Below, piece by piece: positions 7,531 to 15,622 of a stretch of DNA of 21,760 bases. Under the pieces are notes generated by a model. That model had not been told where the DNA came from. It searched no databases and was given only the letters and a program-made list of their open reading frames with translations. This DNA comes from an uncultured Eubacteriales bacterium (lineage in GTDB: Bacteria > Bacillota_I > Bacilli_A > RF39 > UBA660), in NCBI GenBank assembly GCA_900321645.1, contig ONWZ01000133.1:1-21760 (forward strand), written 5' to 3'. The position numbers and the translations under genes were made by a program. How positions within the stretch are numbered: the stretch's first letter is position 1; every line of letters starts with the position of its first letter.

Positions 7531-7557
7531 AAAAAGTAGTAAGTCTCTTACTACTTT
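7531..7557 (-). terminator. Terminator of the sigma factor gene
   Basis: A perfect 11-bp stem (7533-7543 with 7547-7557) has a three-base loop. On the minus strand it ends in TTTTT. It starts 4 bases after the TAA of the sigma gene. Confidence 0.8.
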
Positions 7558-7561
7558 ACTT

Positions 7562-9091
7562 TTATTTAACTGTATTATATCCTTTTTCTTTTTCATCTAA
7601 AGGATTTGATTTGTATCTACTTCTTGAATCTTCAGCGTATACTTCACGATATTTAGTTAATCTTTTGATAGCCTGCTTAGGATCGTCCATATATACTGCA
7701 TATTCATCTGTTTCGCAATTACTTCTAATTTTATAAAAAGCATTTGCTTCTTTTCTTCGAACACTCTCTCTCACAAGTCCAAAGATTTCCCCTATCTCAT
7801 CTAATGTTCTTGTCTTACCATCAAATAAACCATATCTTAAAGCTAAGATCTTTTCCTCATCACTTGTTAAATTACATTTTTTTATCAATCTTTGAACATC
7901 GCTTGCTAAGTTTGTTGCTTCCATCCTTGACAGAGAATTATCATCACAAATTAAATCAAACATATCAGTATCTTCTTCAGCTGTTATAAAATAATTTAAA
8001 CTTAACATTTCTTGTTGTATTTTTTCATATTCATTGGCTTGTTCATTTGAAATATTCATTGCTTTAGCTACTTCAAGCGGACTTATTTCTCTCCCTAATT
8101 TCTGTCGCAATTGCTCTTTTGCTTTGTTATATAAGGATATTTTTTCTTCTTGCAATGAAATAGGTATTCTAATTGTTCTGCTATTATTTTGGACTTCACG
8201 ATTCATCTCCGTTTGAATCCAATATGTTGCATATGTTGAAAAGCGAAATCCCGTATTAATATCATATTTTTTAACCGCTTTCATAAGTCCAATATTACCA
8301 GCTTCGATTAAATCTAAAAATGGCATACGACGATTTCTAGCAAAAAAAGCTTTAGCCATTTTAACTACTAAACGCAAATTACCTTCCGTAAATCTTTTAA
8401 CGGCATTAATATCACCGCTTTTAATTCTTTCACAAAGAGTAACCGTTTCTTCATGCGTTAACATTGGAATACTTCCAACTTCATCTAAATACATCTTTGT
8501 ACTATCGGTTGTAAAATTGAGATCGGCATAATCTAAATCTTCACTTTCTGGTATCTCAATATGATTAATTAAACAATATATACCAATAATCATGTTGACA
8601 TTATTATTAGCAAATACTTTTTCTAATTTTCCACTTTTAATAATATTTAAATATTTTTTTGTAACAATTTGACATGCTAATTGAAAAAGCTCATTTTTAT
8701 AAATAACTCTACCAATAACATCTGGTTCGGGAATATATTCATATTTATGATATAAATCATTGATATCTTTCAATAATTTAGTAGCATCATTTATTGAATC
8801 AATCACTGAATAGTTTTGATTTATATAATCATTTGTTATATATACCGCTGAATCGGCATCATTAAATAATTTTATCCCAAGTGCTAATATTTTAGTTTCA
8901 ACTCTACTTTTAAGATATACATTATAATTAGTTTTACCTTTATAGTTATCTTTAGACTTAAGCATTTCCATTTCAAACATTTTACTAATTGTATCACGCG
9001 AAATACCAAGATAACTATATTTATCATGGACAATCTTAGTTAATATCAACAAATAATTTGCCATTTCCTCATTTGAAAATGCTTTATTCAT
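7562..9091 (-). CDS. Sigma-70 family RNA polymerase sigma factor with novel N-terminal region
   Basis: The product is 509 residues. I use ATG 9091, with GGGGG 8 bases upstream; a frame opening at 9193 would run through the inferred promoter. Residues 1-195 match nothing I recognise and are helical and Lys/Asn-rich. Then come region 1.2 (YLDEVGSIPMLTHEE, 201-215), region 2 (GNLRLVVKMAK at 237, FLDLIEAGNIGLMKAV at 258, GFRFSTYATYWIQTEMNR at 281), region 3 (SRTIRIPISLQEE, 304-316, onward) and region 4.2 (LDEIGEIFGLVRESVRRKEA, 430-449). A basic tail of about 50 residues follows. Against E. coli RpoD region 2.4, W433 is Tyr, R436 Gln, Q437 Thr and T440 Asn, so -10 recognition may differ. It is more likely an alternative sigma than the primary one. 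It is monocistronic. Confidence 0.9.
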   Translation of the reverse strand: MNKAFSNEEMANYLLILTKIVHDKYSYLGISRDTISKMFEMEMLKSKDNYKGKTNYNVYLKSRVETKILALGIKLFNDADSAVYITNDYINQNYSVIDSINDATKLLKDINDLYHKYEYIPEPDVIGRVIYKNELFQLACQIVTKKYLNIIKSGKLEKVFANNNVNMIIGIYCLINHIEIPESEDLDYADLNFTTDSTKMYLDEVGSIPMLTHEETVTLCERIKSGDINAVKRFTEGNLRLVVKMAKAFFARNRRMPFLDLIEAGNIGLMKAVKKYDINTGFRFSTYATYWIQTEMNREVQNNSRTIRIPISLQEEKISLYNKAKEQLRQKLGREISPLEVAKAMNISNEQANEYEKIQQEMLSLNYFITAEEDTDMFDLICDDNSLSRMEATNLASDVQRLIKKCNLTSDEEKILALRYGLFDGKTRTLDEIGEIFGLVRESVRRKEANAFYKIRSNCETDEYAVYMDDPKQAIKRLTKYREVYAEDSRSRYKSNPLDEKEKGYNTVK

Positions 9092-9118
9092 ATATATACC
9101 CCCAAAAACTTGCCATAT

Positions 9119-9147
9119 ATCATACCATAATTTACTAAAAAAAACAA
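9119..9147 (-). promoter_or_regulatory. Promoter of the sigma factor gene
   Basis: Extended -10 TGGTATGAT (9127-9119, minus) has TTGTTT (9147-9142) 17 bases upstream, lying just past the T-rich tail of the preceding terminator. The leader is about 20 bases and ends with the GGGGG ribosome site. Confidence 0.6.
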
Positions 9148-9173
9148 ATAAAAAGGAGGAATTATAATTCCTC
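9148..9173 (-). terminator. Terminator of the DUF362-DUF1846 operon
   Basis: An 18-base perfect palindrome (9156-9173) is followed on the minus strand by CTTTTTATTTG. The TAA of the DUF1846 gene (9164-9162) lies at the hairpin's tip. Confidence 0.8.
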
Positions 9174-10625
9174 TTCCAAAAATTCATTTTCACAAGTTAA
9201 ATTAATTTTTAACTCTTTTAATGTTTTTCTGTCACCATTAGTAACAATATATGTCGCATGTGCTTCACAATCCTTTAGTTTCGTTAAACATGACATTGCT
9301 TTAGCCGCTAATGGATTAGTAACTGAACAAATACTTAAAGAAGTTAATACTTCTGATAATGTTAATCTATCACCAGTTCCCATTTCTTTCTTTAATTTTA
9401 AGATTGGTTCTAAAACCGTTGGTGATAGTAAATATATATCATCCGGAATCTTACTTAAATATTTGATGGCATTTAAAATAACTGTTCCAGCTGGAGTTAA
9501 TAAATCTGTTTGTTTACCAGTAATAATCTTCTTATTAATCTTAATGGCAATCACAGGTAAACCATTTTCTTTTTCTTTTTTATCTAAGGCTGGTTTGATA
9601 ACATCTAAGTATGTTTCATCGATATTAAGTTCATTCATCAAAAGTTTTATTTTCTTATATGTATCTTCATCGCATAAACCCATCTTGTAATTATTTTGCT
9701 CGTTATAGTATCTTCTGACAATTTCTTTTTTAGATGCTTCCTCAACAATTTCATTATTAGAAATACAATAACCAATCATATTAACACCCATATCAGTTGG
9801 TGAAAAATAAACATCTTTTTTACTTACTTTACTTAAAATATTTTTAAGAATTGGAAACGTTTCAATATCACGATTATAGTTAACAGCCGTTACACCATAT
9901 TTCTCTAAATGGAATGGATCAATCATATTGACGTCTTTTAAATCAGCGGTTGCTGCTTCATACGCTAAATTAACCGGATGTTTTAGTGGTAAGTTCCATA
10001 CTGGAAATGTTTCAAATTTAGCATATCCCGCATTAACTCCTCTTTTATATTCATGATAAATTTGTGATAAACAAGTAGCTAGTTTACCAGAACCAGGTCC
10101 TGGTGCATTTACTAAAATTAAAGGTTTAGTTGTTTCAACATATGGATTGGCCCCATATCCCTCTTCACTCACTATTGTATCGACGTCTGTCGGATATCCT
10201 TTGGTAAAGGTGTGAATATATGTCTTAATTCCATTTCGATTTAATTTTTTGATAAATTTATCTACACTAACTTGATTTTTATATAAAGTAATTACTACAC
10301 TATTAACAGAAAACCCTAGTTTTTTAGATCGATTAATTAGTTTTAATATTTCCTGATCGTAAGTAATGCCATATTCTCCTCTAGTTTTATTTTTTTCGAT
10401 ATCACCAGCGTTAATACAAAAGATTATTTCTAAATCGTCTTTTAATTCTTTAAACATACTGATTTTAACATCATTTTTAAAACCTGGTAGGATTCTAGCG
10501 GCATGAGAATCATCAAATAGTTTACCACCAACTTCTAGATATAATTTATCAAATAGTTTAAATCTTTCTTTGATTTTTTTACTTTGAATTTTGACATATT
10601 TATTGTTATCAAAGCCCTTTTTCAT
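9162..10625 (-). CDS. DUF1846 family protein
   Basis: The 487-residue protein has the typical full length for DUF1846 (PF08903), a conserved but functionally unassigned cytosolic family of Bacillota; members have known structures but no established reaction that I can cite. Visible landmarks are a start rich in aromatic/basic residues (KGFDNNKY), LEVGGKLFDDSHAARILPGF (30-49), and a glycine-rich P-loop-like segment LVNAPGPGSGKLATCLSQIY (171-190). That segment lacks the Ser/Thr after Lys expected of a true Walker A. HPVNLAYEAATADLKDVNMIDPFH (216-239) and SPTDMGVNMIGYCI (around 275-288) follow. GAGGTGA precedes the ATG by 4 bases and overlaps the TGA of the DUF362 gene, so translation is probably coupled. 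Enzymatic function is unknown. Confidence 0.95.
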   Translation of the reverse strand: MKKGFDNNKYVKIQSKKIKERFKLFDKLYLEVGGKLFDDSHAARILPGFKNDVKISMFKELKDDLEIIFCINAGDIEKNKTRGEYGITYDQEILKLINRSKKLGFSVNSVVITLYKNQVSVDKFIKKLNRNGIKTYIHTFTKGYPTDVDTIVSEEGYGANPYVETTKPLILVNAPGPGSGKLATCLSQIYHEYKRGVNAGYAKFETFPVWNLPLKHPVNLAYEAATADLKDVNMIDPFHLEKYGVTAVNYNRDIETFPILKNILSKVSKKDVYFSPTDMGVNMIGYCISNNEIVEEASKKEIVRRYYNEQNNYKMGLCDEDTYKKIKLLMNELNIDETYLDVIKPALDKKEKENGLPVIAIKINKKIITGKQTDLLTPAGTVILNAIKYLSKIPDDIYLLSPTVLEPILKLKKEMGTGDRLTLSEVLTSLSICSVTNPLAAKAMSCLTKLKDCEAHATYIVTNGDRKTLKELKINLTCENEFLEEEL

Positions 10626-10633
10626 ACTTCACC

Positions 10634-11521
10634 TCATAACTCAATTAATTCATAATCAGTTGATCCTAGTCCTAACTCTTCCGCATATTCAGTAATATGT
10701 CTACCAACTCTAGTATCAACTCGTTCTATCATTTTTTCATGGCCTGGATCAGTACTATTCCATATCATATCGATAAATGCTTGATCATTAGCCACTGGAT
10801 CAAGTGAAGCAAATATTCCAAGATCACCCATGACAGGATCCCCTTGATGACTATCGCAATCACAATCGACACTAATGGCATTAGCAATTGTTATATAAAC
10901 TATTTTCTTATGATTATCAGCTAAATAATCACTAACTGCTTTAGCGGCTTCCGCCATTGATTCGATAAAATCAATTTGTTCATATTTACAAGTCCAACAT
11001 GCATCCGGATCATCCGTTTGTCCGCAACTATGAATATAGGCTTTACCATTACGACTAGCAATTCCAATAGATTGATTCTTAAGGTTTGCTCCAAACCCAC
11101 CCATCGCATGTCCTTTACCATGTGCTAGATTTAGAATGCTATCATAGTTTTTAAAATTTTCCCCAATAATATCATAATTTAAATGTTTCCCATTCTTAAC
11201 AGGGATCTTAAACTCTCCATTACCATCCATTATATCGACTGCGGCTATCGAAGTAAAGCCATGTTCCCTAGCTACTTCTAAATGTTCTTCTACTGTATTT
11301 CTTGCTCCTGGATATGCAGTATTGCATTCAATAATTGTCCCATTTAATTTCTTCACTAATGGTCCAATTAAATCAGCTTTTAAATATCCCTTAGCGCCTT
11401 TTTCACCAGTAGAAACTTTAACCCCTACTTTACCATCTAAATTAACCCCTAACTTTTCATACATCTTAATTAAACTATCACTTGTAATCTCTTTTGTAAA
11501 ATATACTTTACTCTTTTCCAT
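10634..11521 (-). CDS. DUF362 domain protein (probable Fe-S or metal-binding)
   Basis: The 295-residue protein belongs to the DUF362 (PF04015) group. Landmarks are VGVKVSTGEKG (32-42), GTIIECNTAYPGARNT (61-76), the glycine/histidine stretch NLAHGKGHAMGGFGANLKN (131-149), HSCGQTDDPDACWTCKYEQ (164-182), and the family core VDCDCDSHQGDPVMGDLGIF (218-237) continuing into ASLDPVANDQA. Six cysteines (66, 166, 175, 178, 220, 222) could bind a metal or Fe-S centre. Many DUF362 proteins carry a separate ferredoxin domain; this one does not, though CWTC is reminiscent of half a cluster site. An AGGGAG ribosome site lies 9 bases before the ATG. It is first in an operon with the DUF1846 gene. Its reaction is unknown. 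Confidence 0.92.
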   Translation of the reverse strand: MEKSKVYFTKEITSDSLIKMYEKLGVNLDGKVGVKVSTGEKGAKGYLKADLIGPLVKKLNGTIIECNTAYPGARNTVEEHLEVAREHGFTSIAAVDIMDGNGEFKIPVKNGKHLNYDIIGENFKNYDSILNLAHGKGHAMGGFGANLKNQSIGIASRNGKAYIHSCGQTDDPDACWTCKYEQIDFIESMAEAAKAVSDYLADNHKKIVYITIANAISVDCDCDSHQGDPVMGDLGIFASLDPVANDQAFIDMIWNSTDPGHEKMIERVDTRVGRHITEYAEELGLGSTDYELIEL

Positions 11522-11545
11522 TGGTTATCACTCCCTATATTGATA

Positions 11546-11554
11546 ATTATATCA
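11546..11554 (-). promoter_or_regulatory. Extended -10 promoter of the DUF362-DUF1846 operon
   Basis: A perfect TGATATAAT reads 11554-11546 on the minus strand. No good -35 is visible because the upstream region is the T-tract and hairpin of the preceding terminator. It lies 24 bases before the ATG. Confidence 0.65.
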
Positions 11555-11573
11555 CATCATAATATTTTTAAAA

Positions 11574-11601
11574 CAAAAAAGTGTTAGAAATTTTCTAACA
11601 C
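11574..11601 (-). terminator. Terminator of the 177-residue hypothetical gene
   Basis: The inverted repeat GTGTTAGAA/TTCTAACAC (11581-11589 with 11593-11601, three-base loop) is followed on the minus strand by TTTTTTG. It begins 5 bases after the TAA. Confidence 0.85.
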
Positions 11602-11606
11602 TATTA

Positions 11607-12140
11607 TTACCATAATCCCAACATAGTAAGTATTGGATTCAATTGGAATTTAACTCGTTTTTTAGTTTTAACCTGCTCTTTTGATTTAACATTTAATAGT
11701 TCTCTAATAGCAATAAATCTATTTTTTATATTACTTTCATCATAAGTAACACTATTGATATTAAACTTATAATTTAATCTTAAAAGGCTTAATACATAAT
11801 TTAAACTCATAGCAATATCATCATCGGTAATTGAACCTTCATTTACTGTGAAAGCAAAACCTTTATCATGTAAAAGAAATGGTTCATACATACGACTGTC
11901 TATTTTGCTATCATCTGAAGTAAATTTATATACATATTTATCGCCAATTTTGATATCGTACAAATCATTTTTAATTAGTCCGTATTCATCGACTGTTTTT
12001 TCTTCATCAACACATACAATAGGAATACTATATTTACAAAGTTCCTCATATAGCCAAAAGGCTATCTCTCTAATATCACTTGGGGTATTACCGGAGAGCG
12101 GAACCTCATCATCTAATGTAAATGAATAAATTTTTTTCAT
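11607..12140 (-). CDS. Hypothetical cytosolic protein
   Basis: The product is 177 residues, acidic for the first two thirds and basic at the end. I recognise no family. It opens with a strand-like MKKIYSFTLDDEVP. A helical region (SDIREIAFWLYEELCKYSIPIVCVD, about 21-45) and a mixed region with paired acidic residues (EGSITDDDIAMSLNYVLSLLRLNY, about 101-124) follow. A lysine-rich linker (KSKEQVKTKKRVKFQ) leads to a hydrophobic C-terminal end, LNPILTMLGLW. The hydrophobic tail is too short to be a convincing membrane helix. GAGGA lies 7 bases from the ATG. It has its own consensus promoter and terminator, so it is an independent gene wedged between the dcw cluster and the DUF362 operon. Confidence 0.75.
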   Translation of the reverse strand: MKKIYSFTLDDEVPLSGNTPSDIREIAFWLYEELCKYSIPIVCVDEEKTVDEYGLIKNDLYDIKIGDKYVYKFTSDDSKIDSRMYEPFLLHDKGFAFTVNEGSITDDDIAMSLNYVLSLLRLNYKFNINSVTYDESNIKNRFIAIRELLNVKSKEQVKTKKRVKFQLNPILTMLGLW

Positions 12141-12164
12141 AATTTTCCTCTTTCTCGGTATATT

Positions 12165-12193
12165 ATCTTAGCATAGACTCCTATTTTTGTCAA
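12165..12193 (-). promoter_or_regulatory. Promoter of the 177-residue hypothetical gene
   Basis: A perfect TTGACA (12193-12188), a 17-base spacer and TAAGAT (12170-12165) preceded by TGC. By -35 match this is the best promoter in the window. Confidence 0.75.
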
Positions 12194-12234
12194 ATCAGAC
12201 CTATCTTATAATACTCTAAACCTAAGTAAAATAT

Positions 12235-12264
12235 GAGAAAAAAAGGACTCAATAAAGTCCTTTT
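12235..12264 (-). terminator. Terminator of the mraZ-rsmH-ftsL-pbpB operon
   Basis: A 9-bp stem (12241-12249 with 12256-12264), with a six-base loop, gives on the minus strand AAAAGGACT, loop, AGTCCTTTT, then more T. The TGA stop of the PBP gene (12251-12249) begins in the loop. It shows that this transcription unit ends after the PBP gene. Confidence 0.85.
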
Positions 12265-14390
12265 AATTCGATAATAATTTCATCATCTATTTTTTCACCA
12301 CTAGGTATACTTTGATTAGTAACATAACCATAGCCTTCAAGCTTATATTCAACATTCATTAATTTTAAAATTTCTTTTGTTTCTTTATAAGATAAACCAG
12401 TAAAATCTATCGCTGTATTATCATATTTGTTAGTTAACAAAACAACTAAATCACCTTTTGATATTTGAACATTTTTGTTAGGATATTGATTGATAATCTT
12501 ATTACCATCACCCAAAGTAATAACTTTAATTCCTTCATCAGTTAAAAATTTCTTTACTTCGGTAGTTATCTTATTTGTATAACCCCCTACTTTTATTTTT
12601 TTGATCGTTTTCGTTTTTTCTTCAATACTTAAATATTTTGAAGTATTAATAACCACTTCTTGAACTGAAGGAGCCAAATAATTTTGTCCATCTTGTGGTT
12701 TTTTATTTGCCATATAAATAATTATTTCTGGATCATTTCCCGGATATAATCCCGCAAATGAGTAAATATATTGGCTACCATAATCTAAATATCTTCCTTT
12801 TTCAAAGATAGATGCTGTCCCGGTTTTACCAATTAAATCATAACCATCTATCTTATAGGCAGCACCCGTTCCACCTTCTTCCAAAACGCTACGCATAAGT
12901 TCTTTAATTTTTTTGATTGTCTTTTCGTTGACAACTACGCTACCTTCCATTTTTTTGTTTTCGTCAATTGTATTTCCCGCACTATCAACGACTTTGCTTA
13001 TAACATATGGCTTTAACATTTTACCATTATTAGAAATAATTGATAATCCCTGAAGCATTTGAATTGGTGTTACCATAATACCTTGGCCATACCCTGCAGT
13101 AGCAGCCTCGACATCATAAGTAAAGGTAATATCGCCAGCTAATTCGCCATCCAAAGTAATGCCTGTTTTTTTACCAAAACCATATTTTTCGTAACAATTA
13201 CTTAATTCATCTTTGGTAATAACGTTTTCAAGTAAATTAGCTACCCCGATATTGGAAGATAGCGCATAGCCTCGATCATAACTAATTCTACCCCATCCTT
13301 CGCCTTGGTTCCAGTCTTTAATTGTTACCGTATCTTTTTCATCGATAGCTGATACATAAGTCTTAGAACCAGACATAAAGGTATCACTACCATTATATTT
13401 GCCACTATTGATGGCACACATATAGCTAAATGTTTTCATTGTACTACCAGGTTCATAAGCATAACTTACCAAAGGATCTAGATAATTGGTTAAATTACGG
13501 ATGTTGGGATCAAACGATGGTGTTGAAGCATATCCCAAAATAGCGCCTGTTTTAGCGTCCATCACCCCCATTACCGTCCATTCAGCTTTACTTTGACTTT
13601 GACTCTTTTTTACTTCATTTTCAATGAATAATTGAATGCTACTATCAATAGTTAGATAAACATCTGCCCCATCGATAGCATCTTCACGATATTCATTTGA
13701 ATTGGCAATGATATTACCTCGGCCATCTTTTTCATATTTAATATAACCAGCTGTTCCCATTAATTGTTCATTATAATAACCCTCAATACCAAGTTCTCCT
13801 ACCATATAATTATTGCCATCATCTAAGGTCTTGTTTTTAGTATATCCAAGTAAATATGAAGCAAAATCACCATATGGATAATATCTTTTGGTGCTTTTAA
13901 TAAAATCAATTCCTGGTAAATCTAGAGCTTTTATTGCTTCCATTTCTAATTGACTAAGATTCTTACCGCCATTACCAAATTCTACTTGATAAGCATCTTT
14001 ATTAAGAATTTCTCTAATTCGATCATAACTAGTATCAATTTTTTCGGCTAAAGCTTTAGCAGTTTTATCTTTATCTTTGACATACCTTGGTACCCCATCA
14101 ATTTCTCCGCGATTCTCATCGAGATAAGCAATTAAGGTATAACTAGATACATCTTGTGCTAGTGCTATCCCATTTATATCATATATAGTGCCTCTTTCAG
14201 GCATTAAAACATCTTCTTCTAGATTACGATTCTTGATGAATTCACTAATTGTCATTTTATCAGTAGCTTGATAATCCACTAAACAGCGATATCCCAAAGC
14301 TAAGGCAAAAATGACAAACAAAAAAAAGACAATAACGTACACAAATTTACTTATTTTAAGTTTATTTGTATTAAGTTTACTGTCTCTCAT
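12249..14390 (-). CDS. pbpB: Class B penicillin-binding protein with two PASTA domains (FtsI/PbpB-type transpeptidase)
   Basis: A 713-residue septal peptidoglycan transpeptidase. A short basic cytoplasmic tail precedes one membrane helix (about 15-34). The N-terminal dimerisation domain includes PERGTIYDINGIALA (64-78). The transpeptidase domain has STMK (nucleophile S316), SSN (378-380) and KTGTA (522-526). Two PASTA domains (about 598-655 and 657-711) end the protein. The start is ATG 14390, with AGGTGA 6 bases upstream, rather than the in-frame GTG at 14399 that lies within that ribosome site. It follows ftsL by 9 bases; the ribosome site overlaps the TAG of ftsL. Position after mraZ-rsmH-ftsL and the PASTA pair match Bacillota PbpB/PBP2x; a sporulation SpoVD role cannot be excluded. 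FtsL and FtsW would be partners by family knowledge. Confidence 0.95.
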   Translation of the reverse strand: MRDSKLNTNKLKISKFVYVIVFFLFVIFALALGYRCLVDYQATDKMTISEFIKNRNLEEDVLMPERGTIYDINGIALAQDVSSYTLIAYLDENRGEIDGVPRYVKDKDKTAKALAEKIDTSYDRIREILNKDAYQVEFGNGGKNLSQLEMEAIKALDLPGIDFIKSTKRYYPYGDFASYLLGYTKNKTLDDGNNYMVGELGIEGYYNEQLMGTAGYIKYEKDGRGNIIANSNEYREDAIDGADVYLTIDSSIQLFIENEVKKSQSQSKAEWTVMGVMDAKTGAILGYASTPSFDPNIRNLTNYLDPLVSYAYEPGSTMKTFSYMCAINSGKYNGSDTFMSGSKTYVSAIDEKDTVTIKDWNQGEGWGRISYDRGYALSSNIGVANLLENVITKDELSNCYEKYGFGKKTGITLDGELAGDITFTYDVEAATAGYGQGIMVTPIQMLQGLSIISNNGKMLKPYVISKVVDSAGNTIDENKKMEGSVVVNEKTIKKIKELMRSVLEEGGTGAAYKIDGYDLIGKTGTASIFEKGRYLDYGSQYIYSFAGLYPGNDPEIIIYMANKKPQDGQNYLAPSVQEVVINTSKYLSIEEKTKTIKKIKVGGYTNKITTEVKKFLTDEGIKVITLGDGNKIINQYPNKNVQISKGDLVVLLTNKYDNTAIDFTGLSYKETKEILKLMNVEYKLEGYGYVTNQSIPSGEKIDDEIIIELKGLY

Positions 14391-14399
14391 AATCTTCAC

Positions 14400-14693
14400 C
14401 TATTCTGATACTGATTTAATATTCTTATTATTATAAGTTAATCCTTGTTCATTACTTACTTCTCTGATTTTATCTAATGATACCATTTCATTTATCTTCA
14501 TCGCTAAACTTTGATTATCATCATTTTCTTCTTTAATTATATCATTAAGTTCTTGAATTTCCAAATTAATTTTACCTAAGGCTGCCCTACTGTAAATAAT
14601 TCCAAGTACCAAAAAGATACTTACAACAACAAAACATCTATATAATGCTTTTTCACGTCTAACACGTTTACTTATCTTTTTCTTTTTACTCAT
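14400..14693 (-). CDS. ftsL: FtsL-like cell division protein
   Basis: The product is 97 residues: a very basic cytoplasmic N-terminus (KKKKISKRVRREK), one membrane helix (about 19-38) and an extracytoplasmic coiled coil (about 40-75) with heptad-like hydrophobics. Sequence alone fits FtsL or DivIC. Position between rsmH and the PBP gene makes FtsL the natural reading. It would bridge DivIC/FtsB-type partners and the septal PBP-FtsW complex, by family knowledge. AAAGGACTGAT provides a modest ribosome site overlapping the rsmH stop, and the gap to rsmH is 5 bases, implying coupled translation. Confidence 0.88.
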   Translation of the reverse strand: MSKKKKISKRVRREKALYRCFVVVSIFLVLGIIYSRAALGKINLEIQELNDIIKEENDDNQSLAMKINEMVSLDKIREVSNEQGLTYNNKNIKSVSE

Positions 14694-14698
14694 AAATA

Positions 14699-15622
14699 TC
14701 AGTCCTTTATTTTTTCGATTACTCTAAGTCTAGCACTTCGTGCACGATTATTTTCTTCAAGTTCCTCTTTACTAGGCGTAATTCCCTTACTTATTACTTT
14801 TATTTTAGGCATATATTCTTCTGGAACATATGGCAATTTAGCAAATTTACTATCTACTTCACTATATTTTCTAAAAATATTTTTAACAATTCGATCTTCC
14901 AAAGAATGAAAAGTGATAACACATAATCTACCGCCAACATTAAGCAAATCAATTGCTTGTCGGATAGCTACTTCAAGCACATCTAATTCATGATTAACTT
15001 CGATTCTAATTGCTTGAAATGTCTTCCTAGCTGGATGACCATCACGAAGTTCCTTAAAAGGCATACTATGCTTGATAATATCTACTAATTCTAAAGTTGT
15101 TTCAATCTTTTTATTTTCTCTACTTTTAATAATATTTTTAGCAATACTAGATGCATATTTCTCTTCACCATAATCTCTAAGTACTCTTACTAAATTATCA
15201 TAATCATACTCATTAACCAAATTATAAGCAGAAAATGTTTTATCGGTATCCATACGCATATCTAAAGGTGCATCATTATGATAGCTAAATCCTCGATAAT
15301 CTTCGTCTAATTGCATCGAAGATACACCAATATCAAATAAGATACCATCTACTTTACTAACATTTTCTTCCTTTAAGCATTCTTGCATGTTAGCAAAATT
15401 GCTTTTAATGATTTTAAAATTATGATAATCCTTTAATCTTTCAGTACTGTAACTAATTGCTTCCTTATCTTGATCAAAGGCGAAAAGAAACCCCTTTTTA
15501 ATTCTTTTCAAGATTTCTAAACTATGTCCTCCGAAACCTAAGGTAGCATCTACATAAACTCCATCTTCCTTAATATTAAGGAAATCAATACTTTCTTCAA
15601 GTAATACACTTTTATGCTTCAT
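14699..15622 (-). CDS. rsmH: 16S rRNA (cytosine(1402)-N(4))-methyltransferase RsmH
   Basis: A 307-residue SAM-dependent enzyme that methylates C1402 in the 16S rRNA decoding centre. Motifs: HKSVLLEESIDFL (3-15); SAM loop VDATLGFGGHS (24-34); FDQD (49-52) at the end of the second strand; DGILFDIGVSSMQLD (92-106); GFSYHNDAPLDMRMD (111-125); GHPARKTFQAIRIEVNHEL (195-213); and ITFHSLEDRIVK (236-247). I choose ATG 15622 (MKHKSVL) because family members begin here and GGGGA lies 6 bases upstream. An in-frame start at 15670 would add residues coded by the end of mraZ in another frame. The gene overlaps mraZ by 11 bases. Confidence 0.96.
   Translation of the reverse strand: MKHKSVLLEESIDFLNIKEDGVYVDATLGFGGHSLEILKRIKKGFLFAFDQDKEAISYSTERLKDYHNFKIIKSNFANMQECLKEENVSKVDGILFDIGVSSMQLDEDYRGFSYHNDAPLDMRMDTDKTFSAYNLVNEYDYDNLVRVLRDYGEEKYASSIAKNIIKSRENKKIETTLELVDIIKHSMPFKELRDGHPARKTFQAIRIEVNHELDVLEVAIRQAIDLLNVGGRLCVITFHSLEDRIVKNIFRKYSEVDSKFAKLPYVPEEYMPKIKVISKGITPSKEELEENNRARSARLRVIEKIKD

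Noticed and set aside
7744..8216. Two plus-strand frames opposite the sigma factor gene
   Set aside because: The minus strand encodes conserved sigma regions 2 to 4 across this stretch; the plus frames have no initiation signals.
9162..10625. DUF1846 protein as a P-loop kinase or ATPase
   Set aside because: GPGSGKLA lacks the Ser/Thr that follows Lys in Walker A, and no Walker B is evident, so nucleotide hydrolysis cannot be claimed.
10921..11121. Minus-strand frame inside the DUF362 gene
   Set aside because: It is in a different phase from a well-conserved family frame and has no start signal.
10634..14701. Mycoplasma genetic code (TGA = Trp)
   Set aside because: TGA ends the DUF362, PBP and rsmH genes exactly at the expected family C-termini, and tryptophan codons are TGG.
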